Assembly (NCBI GenBank): GCA_023395575.1
Contig: JAEWZA010000025.1
Coordinates: 1-12,815 of the forward strand
DNA from: Bacillota bacterium
GTDB taxonomy: Bacteria > Bacillota > Clostridia > Acetivibrionales > DSM-1351
Direction: 5' to 3'
DNA: 12,815 nucleotides
The stretch's first letter is position 1; each line of letters begins with the position of its first letter. The notes under the pieces are model-generated. The model did not search any database and was not told the origin of the DNA. It was given only the letters and a program-made list of their open reading frames with translations. Position numbers and translations under genes: made by a program. Of the stretch, positions 1-6,686 are shown one piece after another.

Positions 1-7
1 AGATAAT

Positions 8-49
8 AGAAAGCACGAGATAGAATAACATTTCTTTCACGTGCTTTTT
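8..49 (+). terminator. Intrinsic terminator of an upstream gene outside the window
   Basis: A ten-pair stem (8-17 with 40-49, including one G-U pair; core AAAGCACG / CGTGCTTT) closes a 22-nt loop. The descending arm ends in a run of six T (45-50). The form is that of a Rho-independent terminator read on the + strand, so a gene transcribed in the same direction probably ends just before the window. The loop is longer than usual, which lowers confidence somewhat. Confidence 0.7.
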
Positions 50-134
50 TATGTATATTTATGTAAATAATGAAGTGTTTTATGTATTTATATGGATTAT
101 GACAAAATATTTTTGATATTTGTAAAAATAATAC

Positions 135-163
135 TTGAAATGAAACTTATAGTAACGTAATAT
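135..163 (+). promoter_or_regulatory. Putative sigma-A promoter of the first chemoreceptor gene
   Basis: TTGAAA (135-140) and TAATAT (158-163) are separated by exactly 17 nt, a good match to the housekeeping promoter. Transcription would begin near 170, giving a leader of about 100 nt. I saw no motility-sigma (SigD, TAAA-N15-GCCGATAA) site upstream of this gene. In AT-rich DNA such matches also arise by chance. Confidence 0.5.
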
Positions 164-190
164 TAATATTATAGGTACTTAATACAATAA

Positions 191-261
191 TGTAATAAAA
201 TTACAAAATAATCTGTGAAATAACAGAAAAAATGAGGTTATTATATATGTCTAATCATATA
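191..261 (+). other. Leader of first chemoreceptor gene with small hairpins
   Basis: Three short AT-rich inverted repeats lie in the predicted untranslated leader: TGTAAT/ATTACA (191-196, 200-205), TCTGT/ACAGA (212-216, 223-227) and TATATG/CATATA (244-249, 256-261). The last sits directly before the AAAGGAG ribosome binding site (261-267). AATAAC (219-224) can instead pair with GTTATT (237-242), which excludes the second hairpin. The stems are weak, so regulation is only a possibility. Confidence 0.25.
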
Positions 262-271
262 AAGGAGAATT

Positions 272-2464
272 ATGAGTACATATAAGATAAGTCTAAAATC
301 TAAAATATCAGCACTGTTTTTTTCTATAGCAAGCAAATTTTCTAAGAAGAGAAAAACTTCTGAGAACAAAAATATTGGTAAACCGTCAAAAAAAACTAGT
401 AAATTCGTATTTCTCAGAAGATTTAAAATCAAGACAAGATTAATTGCTTCCTTTGTATTACTACTAGTTGCAGTAATATTAATCACTGGCATATCATCAT
501 ATAATTCATCAACACAAACTATTGATGATAAGGTCAAGAGGTATTCATTGCAGGTAATGGATCAAACCAGTGTTATATTGGATAACAAAATAGAAAGAAT
601 GGAAGCGTACATTAATGATGTTGGCTTAGACAGAAATATTCAAAATGCTGTAATTAAATATAATGAAGGAACTGCTTTCGAAAAATATGAGCAGGTTAAA
701 ATTATTACGGAATATTTAATGACTAAGTTTGTTGATGCCAATGATGTAGAGTATTGTGCTATATTACACGGTGAGGACTATTCACATGTGCAGTTTTTTA
801 ACCGCGGACAAGCAGAGCTAGACGCTCAAATAATAGCAGAATCAGATTATAAAAAGTTACAATGGTCGTATGTAAATTTTGTGGATTCAAGTAAGCCACT
901 GAGCTATTATGGTATTACACAAAACATAAAAGGTGTTAATAGTGGAGGAGTTGTTGCCAAAATGGTATTAATTCCTAAAGCCAACTACCTTGCCAGTGGA
1001 TTTGAAAATTTAGATATTGGCAAGGAATCAGAATCAGATGAGGTTTTCCCCATATTTGTAATTGATGGTGAGGGCAGAGTATTAGCAACTAGAAATGCTG
1101 AAAGCTATGCTATTGATTCATTAAATGATAATTCGAAATTTATTGCCGGTGAAATAGAAAATAAATTGACAGAAGATAAAAGCCTTACCTCGGCTAATTT
1201 AGATATTAAAATAGGAGGGGTTGACAGCTTAGTTACATATTCAAAACTTGGAGATAAGGATTGGTTTGTTGTTTCTGTAATACCTTACAAATATTTAAAT
1301 AGTGCTGCTAATGAACTTAGAAATAAAATTATTTTAATTGGATTTATTTGTGTTATATTTGCATTATTGCTATGTTTAGTTATTGCCAGAAGTGTATCAA
1401 AGCCACTGAGTAAGCTTGTTTCAGCTATGAAAAGGGCAAAGGATGGGGATTTAACAGAATATGTAGTAGATAATGGGAAAGATGAAATTGCGGATGTGTG
1501 TAATAACTACAATGATATGCTTTCAAATATATGTTCGCTCATAAATAAGGTAAGAGATGCCTCAAAATATGTATTTACATCTGCAAACAAGATAACCACA
1601 GCTTCAGAATCAACACACTCTGTTTCTGAACAGGTTGCTGAGTCTGTAGGAGAAATGGCTATGGGTGCTACAGATCAAGCATCAGAGATAAATGATAGTG
1701 TTATGGATATAAATAAACTATCAGAGGGTATTACTTTAGTTGAAGAGAATGTAACTAAAGTAATATCAATAGCACACAAGATAAATGGATTAAATGAAGA
1801 TGCAGCTAGTACTATAAGCGAACTGAATACTAAATCTACACAAGTAAGCGAAACAACTAATAAAGTTTATAAAAACATAAATGAGCTTAGCAATAGTATG
1901 AAAGAAATACAAAAGATACTCAAGATGCAGAATACTATTTCAGAACAAACAAATCTTTTGTCCTTGAATGCTTCCATTGAAGCTGCTCGCGCTGGTGATG
2001 CTGGTAAAGGTTTTGCAGTTGTTGCCAGTGAGGTTAGCAAGCTTGCAGAAAAGTCAAAAGAGTTTAATAGTTTAATAAATAACATAATAGCTTCTATAGG
2101 TAAGAAAACTGAAGATACGGTTAAAGAGGTGCTCAAGTCTAATGAAGTAGTTAATGAGCAGATAAATTCTGTTAAGGGCACAGAAGAATTGTTTGAGACA
2201 GTATTTGGTTCTATGAAGGATGTAGTAGCAAATATTGAGTTGACGGAAAAATCAGTTAGAAATATAATGAAGTCAAAGAATAATGTACTAGAGGCAATAG
2301 GAAATATATCTGCAGTTGCGCAGGAATCAGCTGCTGCAACAGAGCAAATTTCTGCTAGTACACAAGAGCAAATAACTTCAGCCCAAGAATTATCAAATCA
2401 AGCAAAAGATTTGGAAAAGCTTTCAGAAGCTCTCAATAAAGAAATATCCAAATTTATAATTTAA
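272..2464 (+). CDS. Methyl-accepting chemotaxis protein, dCache-type sensor (copy 1)
   Basis: A 730-residue transmembrane chemoreceptor that should control the CheA kinase through CheW in response to an extracellular ligand. An unusually long, Lys/Arg-rich cytoplasmic tail (residues 1-55) precedes TM1 (about 57-76). A Cache-type extracellular domain (about 80-348) contains the PAS-like strand PIFVIDGEGRVLATRN (260-275). TM2 (about 352-372) is followed by HAMP (about 373-425) and a long coiled-coil signalling domain. The kinase-contacting hairpin tip ISEQTNLLSLNASIEAARAG (556-575) and the following GKGFAVVASEVSKLAEKS are near canonical. The C-terminal helix (QESAAATEQISAS, about 685-697) resembles a methylation site. 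There is no C-terminal CheR-tethering pentapeptide. AAAGGAG (261-267) lies 4 nt before the ATG. It is closely related over its whole length to the next gene. The ligand cannot be told from sequence. Confidence 0.95.
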   Translation: MSTYKISLKSKISALFFSIASKFSKKRKTSENKNIGKPSKKTSKFVFLRRFKIKTRLIASFVLLLVAVILITGISSYNSSTQTIDDKVKRYSLQVMDQTSVILDNKIERMEAYINDVGLDRNIQNAVIKYNEGTAFEKYEQVKIITEYLMTKFVDANDVEYCAILHGEDYSHVQFFNRGQAELDAQIIAESDYKKLQWSYVNFVDSSKPLSYYGITQNIKGVNSGGVVAKMVLIPKANYLASGFENLDIGKESESDEVFPIFVIDGEGRVLATRNAESYAIDSLNDNSKFIAGEIENKLTEDKSLTSANLDIKIGGVDSLVTYSKLGDKDWFVVSVIPYKYLNSAANELRNKIILIGFICVIFALLLCLVIARSVSKPLSKLVSAMKRAKDGDLTEYVVDNGKDEIADVCNNYNDMLSNICSLINKVRDASKYVFTSANKITTASESTHSVSEQVAESVGEMAMGATDQASEINDSVMDINKLSEGITLVEENVTKVISIAHKINGLNEDAASTISELNTKSTQVSETTNKVYKNINELSNSMKEIQKILKMQNTISEQTNLLSLNASIEAARAGDAGKGFAVVASEVSKLAEKSKEFNSLINNIIASIGKKTEDTVKEVLKSNEVVNEQINSVKGTEELFETVFGSMKDVVANIELTEKSVRNIMKSKNNVLEAIGNISAVAQESAAATEQISASTQEQITSAQELSNQAKDLEKLSEALNKEISKFII

Positions 2465-2512
2465 TAGAATACCATTTTAATAAATATTATATAAATGTGC
2501 CTAAAATGATTG

Positions 2513-2609
2513 TACCGACCCTAAAAAGTTAGATATTGATATGTACCACCTTTACTGGACAAAACCAGCTAAGAGGTACATATCAAAATTTAATCACTAG
2601 AGGTCGGTA
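2513..2609. repeat. Long imperfect inverted repeat, possible IS remnant or MITE-like element, may act as terminator
   Basis: Two 35-nt arms (2513-2547 and 2575-2609) face each other around a 27-nt centre. The outer eight (TACCGACC / GGTCGGTA) and inner twelve (TTGATATGTACC / GGTACATATCAA) positions are perfect; only about 6 of the 15 between them match. The centre folds again (CTGG-ACAAAA-CCAG). The left end reads TGTACCGACCCTAAAAAGTT, which looks like IS3-family termini from memory, but there is no transposase and no evident target duplication. The right arm runs into TTTTT (2610-2614), so as RNA this could end transcription of the first chemoreceptor gene, which has no other terminator. Confidence 0.6.
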
Positions 2610-2614
2610 TTTTT

Positions 2615-2831
2615 GCATTGATTTTTTTAAATATTTTATATTTTTTGCAATTTAAGTTTAAATAATCTTATAATTCACATGCTATATAGTCAAGTGTATA
2701 TCTTAAACGTACATCTATTATTTTACAAAATAATTATTTAAAATGAATGAATATCACTACAATGAGTCCTTTGTCAAATTTTGGAAAGCCTTTATTTGCT
2801 TTATCTCCAGACATTTTACCAATTAATTGGA
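2615..2831. other. Non-coding stretch between the two chemoreceptor genes, nothing recognised
   Basis: Together with the inverted repeat before it and the promoter and leader after it, this fills the 533-nt gap between the chemoreceptor genes. It is very AT-rich, with runs of T at 2622-2628 and 2641-2646. I found no gene with a ribosome binding site, and no RNA gene. A 36-codon open stretch on the minus strand (2734-2844) has no support as a gene. Confidence 0.4.
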
Positions 2832-2860
2832 TTGCAAATATCATCAAAGTAATATATTAT
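2832..2860 (+). promoter_or_regulatory. Putative sigma-A promoter of the second chemoreceptor gene
   Basis: TTGCAA (2832-2837) and TATTAT (2855-2860) are 17 nt apart. Predicted transcription start near 2867 would place the hairpins at 2887-2980 in a leader of about 130 nt, which fits. Moderate match only. Confidence 0.4.
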
Positions 2861-2886
2861 TTATTGTGTACATAAATCGACAGAAA

Positions 2887-2980
2887 TAGCTAAAAAGCTA
2901 CAAAGAGCAGGGTGGCTCTTAGAAAATCTATATAAAATTAAACTTAATATACGGTGCAAAGAGCATAACAATTGCAGCAC
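2887..2980 (+). promoter_or_regulatory. Structured 5' leader of the second chemoreceptor gene, candidate cis-regulatory RNA
   Basis: Two adjacent perfect hairpins are visible: TAGCT-AAAA-AGCTA (2887-2900) and AAGAGC-AGGGTG-GCTCTT (2903-2920). Further down, GTGC (2954-2957) can pair with GCAC (2977-2980), immediately before the ribosome binding site AAGGGAGG (2981-2988). The nonamer CAAAGAGCA occurs twice (2901-2909 and 2957-2965), so GCTCTT (2915-2920) could pair with either copy, giving two mutually exclusive folds. It does not match the cyclic-di-GMP riboswitch cores I know, although such riboswitches are common before clostridial chemoreceptor genes. Confidence 0.35.
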
Positions 2981-2997
2981 AAGGGAGGACATTTAGT

Positions 2998-5211
2998 ATG
3001 AGCAAAAAAAATAAAAAAGCAGAATTTATACAAATTAGGTTGTTTTTAGAATCGCTCACTTCTTTAATCAATTCAATAAAAGGAAAATTAATTAGCAGGA
3101 AAAAACATGGTAATGGTAAAAACAAAACGCCAAGATTAACAAAAAAAGCATTATTTTTACGGAAATTTAGTATCAAGATAAGATTAATCGTATCCTTTGT
3201 TTTTTTATTGATTGCTGCAATATTTACTACCGGTATATACTCTTACAATTCATCAATAAGTGCAATTGATGAAAAGGTTAAAACATATTCGTTACAAGTT
3301 ATGGAGCAAACAAGTGTTGTATTAAATAACGAAATTGACAGAATAGAAGGGTATGTAAATGAAATTGGCTATGATACAAAAATACAAGATGCTATTGAAA
3401 AATTTAATTCTGGAGATGACTTTGATAAGGTTGAGCAATCTAGAATTATATCTGAATTTATAAAAACTAAGTTTGTTACTACAAAAGGTGTATATTATTC
3501 TGCAATATTATATGGAAAAACTTTTTCAAAAATTGATTATTATTCTGATGGACAATATGAACTTGATGTACAAAAGGTAATAGAAAGAAATGAAAAGAAG
3601 CTTGAGTGGTCAAATATTGATTTTATACAATCAAATAAGGCATTAAGTTATTATGGAATTCAACAGGATATAAGGGGAATAACTAATGGTGGTACTATCG
3701 CAAAAGTGGTGCTAATCCCAGATACAAAGAACCTTGCTAATGGATTTAGGGATATGGATATAGGAATAGATTCAAAGACCCAAGAAGTCTTCCCTATATT
3801 TGTTATTGACGGTAATGGAGAAATTTTAGCCTCCAGAAATGAACAAAGCTATCTTGTTGGTTCAACAAATAATAACACTAAGCTTATAGCAAGCGAAATA
3901 GAAAACTATAACAAAGAAAATCCTAAAACAAAAGCTGCTAACCTTGATATTAATATAGATGGTGCAGAAAGCCTTGTAACATATTCTAAACTAAGTGACA
4001 ATAAGGATTGGTATGTTGTATCAGTAATACCATACAATTATCTGAATAGTTCTGCCAAGGATTTAGGAGCTAGAATTGCTTTTATTGGGATAATTTGTAT
4101 TATAGCTGCATTTGTGCTGTGTATCTTTATTGCAAGAAGTGTTTCAATGCCTTTAAGTAGGCTTGTATTAACTATGAAAAAGGCAAAGGACGGAGATTTG
4201 ACGGATCAAGTAATAGACTACGGAGCTGATGAGATAACTGATGTTTGCAATAGTTATAATGAAATGCTGACGAATATAAATTCCCTTATTTCAAAGGTTA
4301 AGGACTCATCTCAACGTGTCTTTTCTTCGGCAGACAAGATAACTACAGCCTCTGAATCCACATATAATGTATCAGGGCAAATAGCACAGACAATTGGCGA
4401 AATAGCAAAAGGATCCACAAATCAAGCTTCTCAGATAAGTGATAGTGTTGTTGTTATGAATGATCTTTCTGAAGGAATTGCAGTAGTTGATGAGAATGTA
4501 ACTCAGGTAATAGCTATAGCAAACAAGATAAATGGATTAAATGCAAATGCATACAGTACAATAAACAAACTCAATGATAAATCGCTTCAGGTAAGTGATA
4601 CCACTAATAAAGTGCATACAAATATAAACGATTTGAGTAATAGCATGAATGAAATTCAAAAAATTGTCAAGCTACAGAATTCAATTTCTGAACAGACAAA
4701 CTTATTAGCATTAAATGCGTCTATTGAGGCAGCTCGCGCGGGTGATGCCGGAAGAGGTTTTGCAGTAGTAGCTAGTGAGGTTAGTAAGCTGGCAGATAAA
4801 TCAAAAGAATTTAATATGATTATCAATGGCATTATTACGTCAATAGAAAACAAAACAAATGATACTGTTAAAGAGGTGCTAAAATCTAATGAAGTAGTAA
4901 ATGAGCAGATAAATGCTGTTAAGGATACAGAAAGCTTGTTTGGTACAGTATTTAGTGCTATGGGAGAAGTGGCATCTAATATTGAAAAAACAGAAGAATC
5001 GGTAGAAAGCATTATGAAAGCAAAGAGCAATGTATTAGAAATAATTGAGAGTATTTCAGCAGTAGCACAGCAATCAGCAGCTACTACAGAGGAGATATTT
5101 GCCAGCACAGAAGAGGAAATTGCAGCAGCTGAAGAGTTGGCATATCAAGCAAAAGAATTAAAAGAGCTGTCAGAAGATTTGAATTCAGCTGTTACAAAAT
5201 TTAAAGTATAG
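2998..5211 (+). CDS. Methyl-accepting chemotaxis protein, dCache-type sensor (copy 2)
   Basis: A 737-residue chemoreceptor with the same layout as the preceding one: basic cytoplasmic tail (1-58), TM1 (about 62-81), Cache-type sensor (about 85-355, with PIFVIDGNGEILASRN at 266-281), TM2 (about 359-379), HAMP (about 380-432) and a signalling coiled coil. The tip ISEQTNLLALNASIEAARAG (563-582) followed by GRGFAVVASEVSKLADKS is conserved, so CheA/CheW coupling should be intact. The C-terminal QQSAATTEEI (691-700) is a likely methylation helix. GGGAGG (2983-2988) lies 9 nt before the ATG. The signalling halves of the two proteins are nearly interchangeable, while the sensors and the basic tails differ more, as expected after tandem duplication with divergence in ligand specificity. 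No pentapeptide tether is present. The ligand is unknown. Confidence 0.95.
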   Translation: MSKKNKKAEFIQIRLFLESLTSLINSIKGKLISRKKHGNGKNKTPRLTKKALFLRKFSIKIRLIVSFVFLLIAAIFTTGIYSYNSSISAIDEKVKTYSLQVMEQTSVVLNNEIDRIEGYVNEIGYDTKIQDAIEKFNSGDDFDKVEQSRIISEFIKTKFVTTKGVYYSAILYGKTFSKIDYYSDGQYELDVQKVIERNEKKLEWSNIDFIQSNKALSYYGIQQDIRGITNGGTIAKVVLIPDTKNLANGFRDMDIGIDSKTQEVFPIFVIDGNGEILASRNEQSYLVGSTNNNTKLIASEIENYNKENPKTKAANLDINIDGAESLVTYSKLSDNKDWYVVSVIPYNYLNSSAKDLGARIAFIGIICIIAAFVLCIFIARSVSMPLSRLVLTMKKAKDGDLTDQVIDYGADEITDVCNSYNEMLTNINSLISKVKDSSQRVFSSADKITTASESTYNVSGQIAQTIGEIAKGSTNQASQISDSVVVMNDLSEGIAVVDENVTQVIAIANKINGLNANAYSTINKLNDKSLQVSDTTNKVHTNINDLSNSMNEIQKIVKLQNSISEQTNLLALNASIEAARAGDAGRGFAVVASEVSKLADKSKEFNMIINGIITSIENKTNDTVKEVLKSNEVVNEQINAVKDTESLFGTVFSAMGEVASNIEKTEESVESIMKAKSNVLEIIESISAVAQQSAATTEEIFASTEEEIAAAEELAYQAKELKELSEDLNSAVTKFKV

Positions 5212-5299
5212 CTGAAAAAATATTATATTTAAATAAGTAACCCAACTTACAGATGAAAAGTAATTCATGTTTAAAATTATCAATAGTCTGTTATGCAAT

Positions 5300-5349
5300 A
5301 AAAATCCCCTAAATGGTTATATAAAATTAATAATCTTTAGGGGATTTTT
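5300..5349 (+). terminator. Strong intrinsic terminator after the chemoreceptor block
   Basis: A perfect 14-bp inverted repeat (AAAAATCCCCTAAA at 5300-5313 with its complement at 5336-5349) encloses a 22-nt loop. The second arm ends in six T (5345-5350). A matching A-run on the left arm means it could also work on the minus strand, but no minus-strand gene is nearby. It separates the chemoreceptor genes from the protease unit. Confidence 0.9.
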
Positions 5350-5379
5350 TGCAATTGGTGAGCGTTTTCTGCAATTGTA

Positions 5380-5408
5380 TTGACTCGGTATAGATGGTAA
5401 AATATATT
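5380..5408 (+). promoter_or_regulatory. Sigma-A promoter of the protease unit
   Basis: TTGACT (5380-5385) and TATATT (5403-5408) with a 17-nt spacer form one of the best promoter matches in the window, located just after the terminator. Initiation near 5415 makes translation from the upstream in-frame ATG at 5394 impossible from this transcript and supports the start at 5526. A TGCAATTG octamer (5370-5377) sits just upstream of the -35 box. Confidence 0.65.
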
Positions 5409-5465
5409 ATTGAAAGCTTTTTCATCTATGGAAGTAAACAAGTTAATGTATTTATGCAAAAGAAA

Positions 5466-5520
5466 AAGGGGGGAATAAGACCATGCCAATTCACACTTGA
5501 TTTTTGTCAAAGGCATGGAG
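5466..5520 (+). promoter_or_regulatory. Protease leader: strong SD, five-codon ORF and SD-covering hairpin
   Basis: AAGGGGGG (5466-5473) is a strong ribosome binding site placed 9 nt before an ATG (5483) that opens the reading frame M-P-I-H-T-stop (5483-5500), which is out of frame with the protease. The same ATG lies inside CCATGCC (5481-5487), which pairs perfectly with GGCATGG (5512-5518). This stem covers half of GGAG (5517-5520), the binding site for the protease start. TTGA (5497-5500) and TCAA (5507-5510) extend the hairpin inside. A ribosome on the small frame would open the stem, so translational coupling is a reasonable inference. Confidence 0.4.
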
Positions 5521-5525
5521 TATAT

Positions 5526-6686
5526 ATGAATAAAAAAAGAACCATCATAATTAGAGCAATTTGTGTATTTGCAGCTATAGTACTTATGACATCAGGAACG
5601 TTTGCCGCAAGTGATGTAGCCCTAAAAGTAGACGGAAAACTTTTAGATGGGTCAGTAAAGGTGATAGATGGCAAACAATACATATTGTTAGATAGCTTAG
5701 CTAACAATTTGGAAGCAATACAAGTAAATAAAAATAATAATACAATTGAAATAAATTCTAGCACTAATTCCATTTCAAAAGTGGTTTCTAAGGTTAGCCC
5801 TTCTGTTGTTGGTATTATTGGGAAAATGAAGGAAAGCAGTCCGGACTATGATGTTACTGCTGATAATATGATTTTCGGAACAGGTGTTATATACAAGAGC
5901 AATGGATATATAATTACAAATGCACATGTAGTTAAGGATATGGACCGCATTGTGGTTGTATTATCAAATAGCAAAGCTTATAAAGCAAGACTTAAGGCGA
6001 TAGATGACAGCTTGGACTTAGCGGTTATTAAAATTGACAAAGGCGGACTTGAGCCTGCAGCCTTTGGAGATATGTCAGATGTTGAAGTGGGACAGGACGT
6101 TGTAGCTATTGGTACGCCATTATCCTTTAGTTTAAGAAATTCAGCTACAAAGGGTATTATTAGTGGTATGAATAGATCGGCAGACGGAGAATACAGATTT
6201 ATTCAGTCAGATGCAGCTATAAATGGCGGGAACAGCGGAGGACCATTGGTAAATATGAAGGGAGAGGTAATAGGTATCAACTCGGTAAAGCTGATAGGTT
6301 TTGGCGTTGAAGGTCTTAGCTTCTCTATCCCAATTGATACTGTCAAATATGCCATTAAACATTTTGAGAATTTTGGTAAAATACAAAGACCTTACTTGGG
6401 AATTTCCTTTACAGATAGTATAACCTCAAAATATGGACTTCCAAGCACTAGTGAGGGAGTTACTGTTAAGGAAATTGAAGAAAGCTCACCAGCAGAGAAC
6501 TATGATATAGAGGTTGATGATAGACTGATTTCTATCAATGGAATTAGTGTAAATTCAATCATTGACTATAATGAAGAAATGCTTAAATACTTACCAGGAG
6601 ATAAGGCAACATTTAAAATAATCCGCGATAAAAAGCCACTAAATATTGTAGTTGTATTTGGCGAAAAGGAGCTTGACTATGAATAA
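5526..6686 (+). CDS. Secreted HtrA/DegP-like S1C serine protease with PDZ domain
   Basis: A 386-residue exported protease, probably acting on misfolded or surface proteins outside the membrane. Residues 1-27 form a signal peptide (hydrophobic core 8-21, cleavage expected after TFA at 25-27). Residues 31-78 resemble a shortened copper-amine-oxidase-like N-domain. The trypsin-like domain (about 84-275) has a complete triad: His134 in TNAHVV, Asp164 in DLAV and Ser237 in GGNSGGP. A PDZ domain occupies about 280-380. The frame is open back to an ATG at 5394, but that codon overlaps the predicted promoter and has no ribosome binding site, and starting there would bury the signal peptide. GGAG at 5517-5520 is 5 nt before the chosen ATG. 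It differs from usual Gram-positive HtrA in having a cleavable signal and an N-terminal extra domain rather than a membrane anchor. The stop overlaps the next start by 8 nt, so the two are co-translated. Confidence 0.9.
   Translation: MNKKRTIIIRAICVFAAIVLMTSGTFAASDVALKVDGKLLDGSVKVIDGKQYILLDSLANNLEAIQVNKNNNTIEINSSTNSISKVVSKVSPSVVGIIGKMKESSPDYDVTADNMIFGTGVIYKSNGYIITNAHVVKDMDRIVVVLSNSKAYKARLKAIDDSLDLAVIKIDKGGLEPAAFGDMSDVEVGQDVVAIGTPLSFSLRNSATKGIISGMNRSADGEYRFIQSDAAINGGNSGGPLVNMKGEVIGINSVKLIGFGVEGLSFSIPIDTVKYAIKHFENFGKIQRPYLGISFTDSITSKYGLPSTSEGVTVKEIEESSPAENYDIEVDDRLISINGISVNSIIDYNEEMLKYLPGDKATFKIIRDKKPLNIVVVFGEKELDYE

Noticed and set aside
2734..2844. 36-codon open frame on the minus strand between the chemoreceptor genes
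   Set aside because: It has no ribosome binding site, no recognisable family, and is short enough to arise by chance; a stop codon lies just upstream in the same frame.
2881..2925. Resemblance to a cyclic-di-GMP-I (GEMM) riboswitch core
   Set aside because: Fragments such as AAAGCTAC and AGGGT occur, but the conserved GGACGCAAAGC core and the second stem with its GGxTACCG motif are absent, so only an unclassified structured leader is claimed.
4656..5108. 150-codon minus-strand frame inside the second chemoreceptor gene
   Set aside because: It is a shadow of the conserved signalling-domain coding sequence; a similar shadow occurs at the same place in the first receptor gene.
5394..5525. N-terminal extension of the protease from ATG 5394 or 5454
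   Set aside because: ATG 5394 overlaps the predicted promoter, neither codon has a ribosome binding site, and the extension would bury the signal peptide.
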